A stretch of DNA of 64,000 nucleotides from Rhodanobacter glycinis (GTDB taxonomy: Bacteria; Pseudomonadota; Gammaproteobacteria; Xanthomonadales; Rhodanobacteraceae): assembly GCF_900114325.1 (NCBI RefSeq), contig NZ_FOSR01000006.1:162197-226196 (forward strand). Direction: 5' to 3'. Under the pieces are notes generated by a model. That model saw only the letters and a program-made list of their open reading frames with translations, was not told the origin of the DNA and made no database searches. Every line of letters starts with the position of its first letter. Positions within the stretch are counted from its first letter, which is position 1. A program made the translations under genes and the position numbers. Below, piece after piece: positions 55,851 to 64,000 of this stretch.

Positions 55851-56336
55851 TCAGTGGGCTTCGGCACCCGGTGCATGGGCGTGGCCGTGCTTGATTTCCT
55901 CTTCGGTGCCATCCCGGACTTCCTGGATGGCCACGTCGAAATTCAGCGTCTTGCCGGCCATCGGATGGTTGAGATCCACGTCGACCGCACTCATGCCGAC
56001 CTTGTGCACGGTCACCGCGCGGTGGCCGCCTTCCTTCAGCGCCAGCACGGTGGTCATGCCCGGCTTGAGGTGCTTGGCATCCTGGAAGTACTTCTTCGGC
56101 ACGCGCTGGATCTGGCCGTCCTGGCGCTCGCCGTAGCCGTCGGCCGGCGCGATCTCGACCTGCAGGTTGTCGCCGGCTTCATGCTCTTCCAGCGCCTTTT
56201 CCAGGCCCGGGATCAGCTGGCCGTGGCCGAGCAGGATCCACAACGGTTCATCACGGTCATGCGAGCTCTCGACCTTCTCGCCATCGACGGTGAGCGTGTA
56301 GTGGAGTGCGACGACTTTGTCCTTGCCAGCCTTCAT
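55851..56336 (-). CDS. slyD: FKBP-type peptidyl-prolyl isomerase, SlyD-like
   Basis: 161 residues from ATG 56336 (MKAGKDKVVALHYTLTVDG). FKBP domain interrupted by an insert-in-flap domain (about 70-120: DGYGERQDGQIQRVPKKYF), with NHPMAGKTLNFDVAIQEV closing the fold. The C-terminus EEEIKHGHAHAPGAEAH is His-rich but shorter than E. coli SlyD, so nickel binding may be weaker. Folding helper and metallochaperone family. Confidence 0.92.
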   Translation of the reverse strand: MKAGKDKVVALHYTLTVDGEKVESSHDRDEPLWILLGHGQLIPGLEKALEEHEAGDNLQVEIAPADGYGERQDGQIQRVPKKYFQDAKHLKPGMTTVLALKEGGHRAVTVHKVGMSAVDVDLNHPMAGKTLNFDVAIQEVRDGTEEEIKHGHAHAPGAEAH

Positions 56337-56373
56337 TGCCTGTCTCTCGGATGGGTGCAAAACGCGGATTCTA

Positions 56374-57606
56374 TCAGGACGCGGCCCGGCCGAAGCCTAT
56401 GCCGCGCGCTTCCGGCCCCAGCCACAGCAACAGCGCCAGCACGATGGCCACCACGGCGATCCACGCCGACATGGCAAAGGCGAAGTCGCCGCCGTGGTGA
56501 TCGGCGATCCAGGTCTGCGCGGTGGCCGTCCCCGCCGCCAGCAGGTTGCCCACCTGGTAGGCAAAGCCCGGCAAGGTGCCGCGCACCTCGTCCGGCGACA
56601 ATTCGTTGAGATGGGTCGGCACCACGCCCCAGGCGCCCTGCACCATCACCTGGATCAGGAACGCGCCCGCGGCGAGCAACACCAGCGAGCCACCGTACAT
56701 CCACAGCGGGATCACCGGGATCGCCAGCAGCGCCGCCACGATCATCGCCTTGCGCCGCCCCACCCGCTCTGACCATGCGCCGAAACACAGGCCGCCCACC
56801 AGCGCGCCCAGGTTGAGCAGCGCCACCAGCAGGAAGGCCGTGCCGGAGCTCGTGTCCAGGTGCAGGTTCACTTCCTCGAAGGTGTGATACATGTCCTGCG
56901 AGCCGTGGCTGAACATGTTGAATGCGGTCATCAACAGCATCAGGTAGATGGCCAGCTTCCAGTGCCCGCGCATGGCGTCGAGCACGTTCACGCGCCGATG
57001 TGCCTCGCGGTTCGCCTGCCATGCCGGCGACTCCGGCACCTTGCGGCGGATGTACAGCACCAGCAGGGCCGGCAGCGCACCCACCACGAACAAGCCGCGC
57101 CAGCCGATATGGTCGATCAGCAGCCAGTTCGCCAGCGCCGCCAGGAAAAACCCGCAGGGGTAACCGCTCTGCAGCAGGCCGGACACCAGTCCACGCGACT
57201 TCGCCGGAATCGACTCCATCGCCAGCGAAGCGCCGATGCCCCATTCGCCGCCCATGCCGATGCCGAACAGAAAGCGCAGCACCAGCAACACCGTCAGCGA
57301 CGGCGAGAACGCGGTAGCCAGCTCGAACACCGAAAACAGGATCACGTCCAGCATCAGGATCGGCCGACGTCCGAAGCGATCCGCCAACCGACCGAAGATC
57401 AGCGCACCGATCGGTCGCGCCGCCAGGGTCAGGAACAGGCCGTAGGTCACCGCTTCCTTGCTGGCGTGGAATTCGTGCGCCACACCGAGCACCACGAAGG
57501 TGAGCAGGAAGTAGTCGAACGCATCCAGCGTCCAGCCGAGGAAACTGGCCAGCACGGTGTGCCGCTGCTCGTGGCTCAGCTCACGCAAGGGTGCCAGGAA
57601 CGTCAT
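56374..57606 (-). CDS. MFS transporter, sialate/lactate SHS-like family
   Basis: 410 residues with 12 predicted membrane segments. MFS signature RLADRFGRRPILMLDV between TM2 and TM3 and FGIGMGGEWGIGASLAMESI, typical of NanT/JEN-type carboxylate:H+ symporters. Substrate probably an organic acid such as lactate or sialate (family inference). ATG 57606 (MTFLAPLREL) chosen; a longer frame upstream is not supported. 37 nt from slyD. Confidence 0.88.
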   Translation of the reverse strand: MTFLAPLRELSHEQRHTVLASFLGWTLDAFDYFLLTFVVLGVAHEFHASKEAVTYGLFLTLAARPIGALIFGRLADRFGRRPILMLDVILFSVFELATAFSPSLTVLLVLRFLFGIGMGGEWGIGASLAMESIPAKSRGLVSGLLQSGYPCGFFLAALANWLLIDHIGWRGLFVVGALPALLVLYIRRKVPESPAWQANREAHRRVNVLDAMRGHWKLAIYLMLLMTAFNMFSHGSQDMYHTFEEVNLHLDTSSGTAFLLVALLNLGALVGGLCFGAWSERVGRRKAMIVAALLAIPVIPLWMYGGSLVLLAAGAFLIQVMVQGAWGVVPTHLNELSPDEVRGTLPGFAYQVGNLLAAGTATAQTWIADHHGGDFAFAMSAWIAVVAIVLALLLWLGPEARGIGFGRAAS

Positions 57607-57716
57607 GCCACGGCTCCGGAAGAGGGTCTGCGCGCAGGCTAGCATGCGCCCGCACCGCCGCTGCATCGAAGCGCAAGCATTTGCGTCGACGCATGGTTTG
57701 CGGCCACCATCGGGGC

Positions 57717-58415
57717 ATGGCTCCGTCAACGACGCAACCCGGCGGCAACCCGCGGCCGCAGTCCGATCGCACCATCCGGCACGCCATCGCCAGCCGTTAC
57801 GACACGCACGGCCGGCGAGGCTACGTCCGCGGCAAGCTGGCTGGCGACCCGGTCTATGCCGCGATGGCCGGCGTGCTTGCCGGCGCCGAGCCGCTGCCCC
57901 TGCTGGACATCGGCTGCGGCATGGGCCTGCTGGGCCAGTACCTGCACGCCCATGGCGCCCTGCATGGTTATCTCGGCATCGACCACGACGAACGCAAGAT
58001 CGCCTCGGCCCGCCACGCGGCCGCTGCGCTGGGCAACGGCCTGCAATGGCGCTGCACCGATGCCGCCGAACTGCCCGACTTCCACGGCCATGTCGCGCTG
58101 CTGGACGTGCTGCATTACCTGCGCGCCAATCAGCAGGCAGCCGTGCTGGCGCTGGCGGCCCGGCACCTGGCCCCGGGTGGCCGGCTGGTCATCCGCAACG
58201 TGTTGCGCGAACCGAACTGGCGCTACCACGCCACCCGCCTCGAGGAATTCTTCCTGCATGCCACCGGCTGGATGCGTGTGGCGCCGCAGCATTACCCCTC
58301 GGCCGACGAGATCCGCACGGAGCTTGAAGGCGCCGGATTGCTGGTACAGACCCGGCCCTTGCGGGGGCATACCCCGTTCAACAGCTACCTGATCGTGGCC
58401 CGTCGCCCCCACTGA
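57717..58415 (+). CDS. class I SAM-dependent methyltransferase
   Basis: 232 residues. SAM motif I LLDIGCGMGLLGQYLHAHG near residues 62-80, acidic loop IDHDERKIASA, motif LLDVLHYLR, then GGRLVIRNVLREPNW. Substrate unrecognised; similar proteins appear next to polyketide or lipid genes, which are absent here. ATG 57717 (MAPSTTQPGG) chosen because earlier starts overlap the divergent MFS gene. Confidence 0.82.
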   Translation: MAPSTTQPGGNPRPQSDRTIRHAIASRYDTHGRRGYVRGKLAGDPVYAAMAGVLAGAEPLPLLDIGCGMGLLGQYLHAHGALHGYLGIDHDERKIASARHAAAALGNGLQWRCTDAAELPDFHGHVALLDVLHYLRANQQAAVLALAARHLAPGGRLVIRNVLREPNWRYHATRLEEFFLHATGWMRVAPQHYPSADEIRTELEGAGLLVQTRPLRGHTPFNSYLIVARRPH

Positions 58416-58568
58416 ACCGCCGCCTGGCGAGGCCGGCAGATGGCGTGCCCCGGTTTCCGCTATACTCTGCCGGCGGTTCCCCAACCGTTGCGACTCGCGT
58501 CGCCCCATTTCCCCCAAACACCGCAACACGGTTCTGCATGAACGCTCCGGGTTGCACAGGAGTCATTC

Positions 58569-59894
58569 ATGTCTTTCGAATCACTGGGCCTCGTGCCCAC
58601 GTTGTTGCGTGCGCTCGCCGAACAGGGCTACGCCGAACCCACCCCGATCCAGGCAGCCGCCATTCCCGAGGTGCTGGCCGGCCACGACCTGCTGGCCGCC
58701 GCGCAGACCGGCACCGGCAAGACCGCCGCGTTCGCCCTGCCGCTGCTGCAGCGACTGATCGATGCCCCCGCCGCCACGCCGCGCCGCCCGCGCGTGCTGA
58801 TCCTCACCCCGACCCGTGAGCTGGCCGCGCAGATCGACGACAACCTGCGCGCCTATGCCAAGTACCTGCACGTGCGCAGCGCGGTGATCTTCGGCGGCGT
58901 CGGCATGGGTCCGCAGATCAACGCCTTGCGCCGCGGCGTGGACGTGGTGATCGCCACCCCGGGCCGCCTGATCGACCACATGCAGCAGCGCAACATCGAG
59001 CTCTCCGGCGTCGACGTGCTGGTGCTGGACGAAGCCGACCGCATGCTCGACATGGGCTTCCTGCCCGCGCTCAAGCGCATCCTCACGGCCGTGCCGAAGC
59101 AGCGCCAGACGCTGCTGTTCTCGGCCACCTTCGCCGCACCGATCAAGGCGCTGGCGATGCAGTTCATGCGCCAGCCGCGCGAAGTCTCGGTGAACCCGCC
59201 GAATACCGTCACGCAGCTGATCACCCACCACGTGCATCCGGTGGATGCCTCGCGCAAGCGCGACCTGCTGCTGCACGTGCTGAGCCAGGACAGCCGCCGC
59301 CAGACGCTGGTGTTCAGCCGCACCAAGCACGGTGCCGACAAGCTGGTGAAGTTCCTGGAGGTGTCCGGCCTGCGCGCCGCCGCGATCCACGGCAACAAGA
59401 GCCAGAACGCACGTACCCGCGCGCTCAGCGACTTCAAGAGCGGCCGCGTCACCGTGCTGGTGGCCACTGATATCGCCGCCCGCGGCATCGACATCGACCA
59501 GTTGCCGGTGGTGATCAACCACGACCTGCCGATGGTGGCCGAAGACTACGTGCACCGCATCGGCCGCACCGGTCGCGCCGGCTCCGAGGGACTGGCGCTG
59601 TCGCTGGTCAGCCACGACGAGTCGGGTCTGCTGCGCGACATCCGCAAGCTGCTCGACCAGGACATCGCGATCACCGAGGTGCCCGGTTTCGAACCGTCAA
59701 CGCCGCTGCGCCTCGACGCCGGTGCGCCGCGTCCCAAGCAGGGTCAGCGCCAGCCGCGTCCGCTGCGACAGAATGGCAATGGCGCGTCGGCGCAGCGTCC
59801 GCATGGCCGTGGCCCGTCGAACGGCAACAACCCGCACGCCGCCGGCAACCGCAAGCGCCGCCGCCCGGGCGGCCGCCCCGCCGCCAAGGCCTGA
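58569..59894 (+). CDS. rhlE: DEAD-box RNA helicase, RhlE-like
   Basis: 441 residues. Motif I AQTGTGKT (about 46-53), [24 protein letters not shown], and [10 protein letters not shown]. Short basic Gly/Arg/Pro-rich C-tail ([22 protein letters not shown]). Acts on ribosome assembly or RNA turnover. A clear AGGAG lies 8 nt upstream of ATG 58569, and a TATACT -10 candidate at 58461-58466 would give a roughly 100-nt leader. Hairpin at 59906-59932 follows. Confidence 0.94.
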   Translation: MSFESLGLVPTLLRALAEQGYAEPTPIQAAAIPEVLAGHDLLAAAQTGTGKTAAFALPLLQRLIDAPAATPRRPRVLILTPTRELAAQIDDNLRAYAKYLHVRSAVIFGGVGMGPQINALRRGVDVVIATPGRLIDHMQQRNIELSGVDVLVLDEADRMLDMGFLPALKRILTAVPKQRQTLLFSATFAAPIKALAMQFMRQPREVSVNPPNTVTQLITHHVHPVDASRKRDLLLHVLSQDSRRQTLVFSRTKHGADKLVKFLEVSGLRAAAIHGNKSQNARTRALSDFKSGRVTVLVATDIAARGIDIDQLPVVINHDLPMVAEDYVHRIGRTGRAGSEGLALSLVSHDESGLLRDIRKLLDQDIAITEVPGFEPSTPLRLDAGAPRPKQGQRQPRPLRQNGNGASAQRPHGRGPSNGNNPHAAGNRKRRRPGGRPAAKA

Positions 59895-59905
59895 CGATCC
59901 TGTCG

Positions 59906-59932
59906 CCCTGCCACGACGATGTCGTGGCAGGG
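59906..59932. terminator. hairpin terminator after rhlE
   Basis: Perfect 12-bp stem (59906-59917 with 59921-59932) with a GAT loop, 12 nt past the stop. Only TT follows on the plus strand, so efficiency is uncertain. Confidence 0.6.
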
Positions 59933-59993
59933 TTCCCGCACAGCTGACGCGCATCGCAGCGAGCCTGGCTCCACTTGGCGGACGTGTTGCGCC

Positions 59994-60548
59994 TCAGTCG
60001 CCGGGACGCGTTTTCGCCGTCAGCACGTGATCCTGCCACGTGCCGGCGATGCGCAGATAGCTTTTCGCATAACCCTCGCGCTCGAAGCCCAGCCGCGCCA
60101 GCAGGCGTGCGCTGCGTTCGTTGATCGGCAAGTGGTTCGCCATCACGCGGTGCAAATCCAGTTCGCCGAAGGCCCAGCCCAGCGCGGCTTGCAGGGCTTC
60201 GTACATCAGTCCCTGCCCTTGCGTCCGAGCCGCCGCGCCATAGCCGAGCAGGCAAGCCTGGAACGGGCCGCGCATCACGTTGGCGAAGGTGATCGTGGCG
60301 AGGATCTCCGTCTCGCCCGTGTCGAACACGGCCAGCGGATAACCGCGATCGAGCCGTGCCGCTTCGCGCCCGTCGGCAATCGTGCGGGCGCAATGTTCCG
60401 GCGTGTAATACGTCGCGTCTCGCAGCGGCTCCCATGGCGCCAGGTGCTCGCGGTTTTCACTGCGATAGCGCAACAGGGCTTGCGTATCCGGGCCCGCCAT
60501 CAGGCGTATGCGGGTACGCGGTGTTTCGAGTTCCGGCAAGACGATCAT
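59994..60548 (-). CDS. rimJ: RimJ-like GNAT N-acetyltransferase
   Basis: 184 residues. RimJ/RimL family: ETPRTRIRLMAGPD start, HLAPWEPLRDATYYTPEHC, GYGAAARTQGQGLMYEALQ as CoA loop and NHLPINERSARLLARLGFEREG. RimJ acetylates the N-terminus of ribosomal protein S5. Its ATG overlaps the fghA stop (ATGA), so the two are coupled. Could equally be an unassigned N-acetyltransferase. Confidence 0.87.
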   Translation of the reverse strand: MIVLPELETPRTRIRLMAGPDTQALLRYRSENREHLAPWEPLRDATYYTPEHCARTIADGREAARLDRGYPLAVFDTGETEILATITFANVMRGPFQACLLGYGAAARTQGQGLMYEALQAALGWAFGELDLHRVMANHLPINERSARLLARLGFEREGYAKSYLRIAGTWQDHVLTAKTRPGD

Positions 60549-61393
60549 GCGAGTCCCAGTGCATCAGCGTGATGGCGCACATGGTCCTCGATGAAACTGG
60601 CGATGAACCAGTAGCTATGGTCATAGCCGGCGTGACGACGCAACTGCAGCGATTGCCCGGCCGCGGCACAAGCCTGTTCGAACAAATCGGGCCGCAACTG
60701 GGTGTGCAGGAACGGATCGGCTTCGCCCTGGTCGATCAGGATCGTGCCGGGAAAGGTGTGTTGCCGCACCAGCTCGCAGGCATCGTGCCCGGCCCAGGTC
60801 GACGCATCGTCACCGAGATAACGCGGGAATGCCTTGCGCCCCCACGGTACCTGCGTGGGCGCCATGATCGGGGCGAAGGCCGACACCGAGCGATAGCACT
60901 GCGGATGTTTCAACGCCAGGGTCAGCGCGCCATGGCCTCCCATCGAGTGACCGCACAGCCCGCTGCGCGTCACATCCACCGGAAAGTGTTCCGCCAGCAA
61001 CGCGGGCAATTCGTCCACCACGTAGCTTTCCATGCGAAAACGCGTCGACCACGGCGCCTGCGTCGCATCGAGGTAGAAACCCGCGCCCTCGCCGAATTCC
61101 CAGTCGCCGGTGGCACCATCGAAACCGGTATCGCGCGGGCTGGTGTCGGGCATCACCAGTGCCATGCCCAGCTCGGCGGCCAGTCGCTGCATGCCGGCCT
61201 TCAACGTGGCGGTTTCCTCGGTGCAGGTGAGTCCGGCCAGGAAATACAGCAACGGACACGGCCCCTGTGCGGCCTGTGGCGGCAGATACAACGCGAAGCG
61301 CATCGGGCCGCCGCACGCCGTCGATGCATGCCGGTAGAAACCCTGCACACCGCCAAAGCAGCGTTGTTCGGAGATCGTCTCGATCGCGCTCAT
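60545..61393 (-). CDS. fghA: S-formylglutathione hydrolase
   Basis: 282 residues. Last step of glutathione-dependent formaldehyde detoxification. Esterase-D fold: LAGLTCTEETATLKAGMQRL, nucleophile in GLCGHSMGGHGAL, catalytic histidine in HAGYDHSYWF. Start 61393 is chosen because GAGG lies 6 nt upstream; ATG 61399 has no spacing. The usual partner frmA (adhC) is not in the window. Confidence 0.95.
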   Translation of the reverse strand: MSAIETISEQRCFGGVQGFYRHASTACGGPMRFALYLPPQAAQGPCPLLYFLAGLTCTEETATLKAGMQRLAAELGMALVMPDTSPRDTGFDGATGDWEFGEGAGFYLDATQAPWSTRFRMESYVVDELPALLAEHFPVDVTRSGLCGHSMGGHGALTLALKHPQCYRSVSAFAPIMAPTQVPWGRKAFPRYLGDDASTWAGHDACELVRQHTFPGTILIDQGEADPFLHTQLRPDLFEQACAAAGQSLQLRRHAGYDHSYWFIASFIEDHVRHHADALGLA

Positions 61394-61583
61394 GCTCATC
61401 CTCGCCGTGGGGAGGTTCCATGATAGTGGACCGACCCGCGCCACCGGCTGGCCGGCGACCCGCCAACGGCGACCCACGCCAGCCCGCCTCGACACGGGTG
61501 GACGTCCAGACGTCCCGGCAAGCGTTTTTTGCATGACGAGCCGCCATGGCCCGGCCGCGCGAGAGCAAGTCCTCGCAGGCTGC

Positions 61584-61589
61584 TACAAT
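61584..61589 (+). promoter_or_regulatory. candidate -10 box of deaD
   Basis: TACAAT at 61584-61589 lies about 50 nt upstream of deaD in the fghA/deaD divergent spacer. No convincing -35 at 16-18 nt. Low confidence. Confidence 0.35.
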
Positions 61590-61638
61590 AGTGACCATTC
61601 TTTCGCATGCCCTCGCGCATGCCAGCCGAGGTTCCCCC

Positions 61639-63501
61639 ATGTCTGCCCCTTCCTCCGACTCCGCCCCGGCCTCCGCCGGCTTTGGCGCGCTTGCCCTTTC
61701 CCCGGAGGTAATGCGCGCACTGACCGACGTCGGCTACGAATCCCCATCGCCGATCCAGGCCGCCACCATCCCGCCGCTGCTGGAAGGCCGCGACGTGCTG
61801 GGCCAGGCGCAGACCGGCACCGGCAAGACCGCCGCGTTCGCGCTACCGATCCTGTCACGCATCGACCTCAAGCCCGGCAAGCCGCAGGCGCTGGTGCTGG
61901 CGCCCACGCGCGAACTGGCCATCCAGGTAGCCGAGGCATTCCAGCGTTACGCCGCGCACATGCCGGGGTTGCAGGTGCTGCCGATCTACGGTGGCCAGAG
62001 CTATGGCCCGCAGCTGCATGCGCTGCGCCGTGGCGTGCAGGTCGTGGTGGGTACGCCGGGCCGGGTGATCGATCACCTGGACAAGGGCACGCTGGATCTC
62101 TCCGAGCTGAAGTACCTGGTGCTCGACGAGGCCGACGAGATGCTGCGCATGGGCTTCATCGACGACGTCGAGAAGGTGCTGCAGGCGACGCCGCCCGAGC
62201 GCCAGGTGGCCCTGTTCTCCGCCACCATGCCGACGGTGATCCGCAAGATCGCGCAGAAACACCTGAAGGACCCGGTCGAGATCACCATCAAGGCCGCCAC
62301 CACCACGGCCGCCAACATCCGCCAGCGCTACTGGTTCGTCAGCGGGCTGCACAAGCTCGACGCGATGACGCGCATCCTGGAGGCCGAACCGTTCGACGCG
62401 ATGATCATCTTCGCGCGCACCAAGCAAGCCACCGAGGAACTGGCCGAAAAGCTGTCCGCGCGCGGTCTGGCCGCTGCCGCGATCAACGGCGACATCGCCC
62501 AGCCGCAGCGCGAACGGGTGATCCAGCAGCTCAAGGACGGCAAGCTCGACATCCTCGTCGCCACCGACGTGGCCGCGCGCGGCCTCGACGTGGAGCGCAT
62601 CAGCCACGTGCTGAACTACGACATTCCGTACGACACCGAAAGCTACGTGCACCGCATCGGCCGTACCGGCCGTGCGGGCCGCAGCGGCGAAGCGATCCTG
62701 TTCGTCACGCCGCGCGAGAAAGGCATGCTGCACGCCATCGAACGCGCCACCCGCCAGCGCATCGAAGAGATGAAACTGCCCACCGTCGAAGCAGTGAACA
62801 ACGTGCGCATCAGCCGCTTCAAGCAGAACATCAGCGACACGCTGGCGGTCGGCGACCTGGCGTTTTTCCAGCAGCTGATCGAGCAGTACGAGCAGGAGCA
62901 CAACGTGCCGGCAATCGAGATCGCCGCCGCGCTGGCACGCATCTCCCAGGGCGATCGCCCGCTGCTGCTCACGGCGCCGCCGCCGCGCGAATACGCACCG
63001 CGCACGAATGATGGCAACAGCCGTCCGCCGCGCCAGCGTGACGACAACAAGCGCCCCTCGCATGATCGTCCGCCCCAGCGCGAGCGTCCGTCCGCGCACG
63101 AGCATGTGCACCGCCCCCACGCGACCGAGGCAGGCAAGACCACCTACCGCATCGAAGTCGGTCACGATCACGGCGTGAAGCCGGGCAACATCGTCGGCGC
63201 CATCGCCAACGAAGCCGGGCTCGACAGCCAGTTCATCGGTCGCCTCAGCATCCGCGGCGACTACAGCCTGGTCGACCTGCCCGAAGGCATGCCCGCGGAA
63301 GTGTTCGAGCACCTGAAGAAGGTCTGGGTGGCGCGCCAGCAGTTGCGCATCCACCCGTGGGACGGCAAGGACACCGACGAGGGGACCAGCGCGCCAGCGC
63401 GCGCGCCGGGCGGCTTCCGCAAGCCCGGCGGGTTCAAGCCCGGCGCACGCAAACCGCATGCCCGCGACAGCGGTGGCGGCAAGCCGCCACGACGCAAATA
63501 G
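61639..63501 (+). CDS. deaD: ATP-dependent RNA helicase DeaD/CsdA
   Basis: 620 residues. DEAD core with [27 protein letters not shown] (DeaD-type), SATMP and [10 protein letters not shown]; then a disordered basic segment (about 460-505: PPRQRDDNKRPSHDRPPQRE), a DbpA-type RNA-binding domain (about 505-565: TYRIEVGHDHGVKPGNIVGA) and a Gly/Lys-rich tail ending GGGKPPRRK. Cold-shock and ribosome assembly helicase. ATG 61639 gives MSAPSSDS. Confidence 0.95.
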   Translation: MSAPSSDSAPASAGFGALALSPEVMRALTDVGYESPSPIQAATIPPLLEGRDVLGQAQTGTGKTAAFALPILSRIDLKPGKPQALVLAPTRELAIQVAEAFQRYAAHMPGLQVLPIYGGQSYGPQLHALRRGVQVVVGTPGRVIDHLDKGTLDLSELKYLVLDEADEMLRMGFIDDVEKVLQATPPERQVALFSATMPTVIRKIAQKHLKDPVEITIKAATTTAANIRQRYWFVSGLHKLDAMTRILEAEPFDAMIIFARTKQATEELAEKLSARGLAAAAINGDIAQPQRERVIQQLKDGKLDILVATDVAARGLDVERISHVLNYDIPYDTESYVHRIGRTGRAGRSGEAILFVTPREKGMLHAIERATRQRIEEMKLPTVEAVNNVRISRFKQNISDTLAVGDLAFFQQLIEQYEQEHNVPAIEIAAALARISQGDRPLLLTAPPPREYAPRTNDGNSRPPRQRDDNKRPSHDRPPQRERPSAHEHVHRPHATEAGKTTYRIEVGHDHGVKPGNIVGAIANEAGLDSQFIGRLSIRGDYSLVDLPEGMPAEVFEHLKKVWVARQQLRIHPWDGKDTDEGTSAPARAPGGFRKPGGFKPGARKPHARDSGGGKPPRRK

Positions 63502-63609
63502 GCAGACCGTAAACGAATGACCCTCGCCAGGGGTTACCTTGCGCTCAACCGTTCGCGTTGGGCGCAACCCGCGCAGCGGGCGGAGTCGAGACGCCACGCC
63601 CGTGCTCGT

Positions 63610-63637
63610 CATCCCGGCGAAGGCCGGGATCCAGTGG
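63610..63637. repeat. single CGTCATCCCGGC-type REP element
   Basis: CGTCATCCCGGCGAAGGCCG continues to GGATCCAG at 63637, with the CCCGGC/GCCGGG hairpin inside. A single member of the family seen as pairs at 17878-17990 and 32106-32190. It lies between deaD and the mobile element. A weak imperfect hairpin at 63539-63568 may be the deaD terminator. Confidence 0.7.
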
Positions 63638-63778
63638 CGACCACACTTGTTCAAGCCACCTGATTAGCTTTCCAGGCCGGCGCGCGGCCATCCGTGCGGA
63701 AGAAACATGGGATTCGGAGCATTGAGGCCCGCCGCTCTAGGCTGAAGGAGCGCCGAGCGGGCCAAGACCGACGACACA

Positions 63779-63925
63779 ATGGTGCGTGGTTGCCCGTTGA
63801 TTAGCATGGTCCTGGGTTACGACGACGACACTGGTGAGTGGTTCACGCCACATCCCGATGAAGAGAGTGAGTATATCGACGTCCCCTTGCCCGCCCGACG
63901 CTTCGATGACCTATGTTGGAGATGA
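63779..63925 (+). CDS. small acidic reading frame directly upstream of the transposase
   Basis: 48 residues (VLGYDDDTGEWFTPHPDEES in the middle, ending ARRFDDLCWR). Its TGA is 2 nt before the transposase ATG. The region is less GC-rich than the rest of the window. Not recognised. It could be a passenger or accessory gene of the element, a short chromosomal gene, or chance. No database comparison was possible. Confidence 0.4.
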   Translation: MVRGCPLISMVLGYDDDTGEWFTPHPDEESEYIDVPLPARRFDDLCWR

Positions 63926-63927
63926 CC

Positions 63928-64000
63928 ATGGCGACAGGCAAGCGTGGGTTTGAGTTGGCCCATCCGAACGCGGCGGGCATTGACGTGGGTGCGAAAAGCC
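63928..64000 (+). mobile_element. IS110-family transposase, N-terminus only (cut by right edge)
   Basis: ATG 63928 opens a frame reading MATGKRGFELA then HPNAAGIDVGAKS to the window end. HPNAAGIDVG(x)(x)S is the conserved start of IS110/IS1111 transposases (first aspartate of the RuvC-like DEDD site). Only 24 codons are visible, so subgroup and integrity cannot be judged. The 290 nt upstream, from 63638, hold no other recognised gene besides the small frame at 63779. Confidence 0.75.

Noticed and set aside
58538..58568. Short upstream start (ATG 58538) before rhlE
   Set aside because: The frame runs on into rhlE out of phase for over 90 codons with no family; the AGGAG serves the 58569 ATG.

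Overview
This is high-GC gammaproteobacterial chromosome. The gene set points to the Xanthomonadales, most likely Rhodanobacteraceae (Rhodanobacter, Dyella or Luteibacter relatives). The family-level markers are a fused N-acetylglutamate synthase/kinase, an N-acetylornithine (not ornithine) transcarbamylase, a FimX-type protein, FolE2, a DksA variant with a very long lysine/alanine tail, and GTAG-type REP palindromes. Assignment to genus is inference. No tRNA, rRNA or CRISPR was seen. Nearly all of the sequence is tightly packed housekeeping and accessory genes, with 4-nt or 1-nt start/stop overlaps in many operons.

Layout. 1-8.4 kb (minus strand): an arginine operon, argF'-paiB-osmC-argG-argE-argB/A-GNAT-argC-argH, with argH running off the left edge. 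Together these make arginine through N-acetylcitrulline. Upstream of argF' lie a short arginine-rich reading frame and an intrinsic terminator that could form an attenuator. 8.4-12.8 kb: glycine-zipper envelope protein, cysS, sufE, the tailed DksA-like protein, yidD. 12.8-17.8 kb (minus): folE2, a squalene/phytoene-synthase-like gene, mupP/gph, ubiG, yciI and a TRZ/ATZ amidohydrolase. 18.0-21.9 kb: efp with its lysylation partner epmB divergently placed, then fimX. 22.1-25.8 kb (minus): rpsP-rimM-trmD-rplS and ffh. 25.9-28.3 kb (minus): an SdpR/SdpI-like module with a secreted alpha/beta hydrolase lies between ffh and ypjD. 29-38 kb: radA, alr, dnaB, rplI-rpsR-rpsF, an IscA-type Fe-S carrier, asnS and a MalM-like lipoprotein.

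38.5-46.5 kb: an SDR enzyme and an aldehyde dehydrogenase on one side, and a 2-aminomuconate-deaminase-like RidA on the other, look like parts of a kynurenine/3-hydroxyanthranilate degradation cluster. Between them sits a dissolved-inorganic-carbon uptake operon (dabB-dabA) with its divergent LysR regulator. 46.5-50.4 kb (minus): a His/Lys-rich secreted peptide, an N-formylglutamate amidohydrolase, a glutathione reductase and a D-amino-acid-dehydrogenase-like enzyme. 50.5-55.6 kb (plus): two tandem paralogues of an unrecognised secreted family with EreA/ChaN/TIKI-like motifs, then a BlaI repressor, a BlaR1-like M56 peptidase carrying a TonB-type C-terminus, and an NlpC/P60 lipoprotein. 55.8-63.5 kb: SlyD-type isomerase, MFS carrier, methyltransferase, two DEAD-box helicases flanking a rimJ-fghA pair. 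At the right edge the start of an IS110-family transposase is cut by the window.

Intergenic space is rich in structured repeats: two perfect GTAG REP inverted pairs, three copies of a CGTCATYCCRGC repeat, three CTCTCCCC/GGGGAGAG inverted pairs and a run of four perfect hairpins after ffh. No computation or database search was run; family calls come from recognising motifs and gene order.
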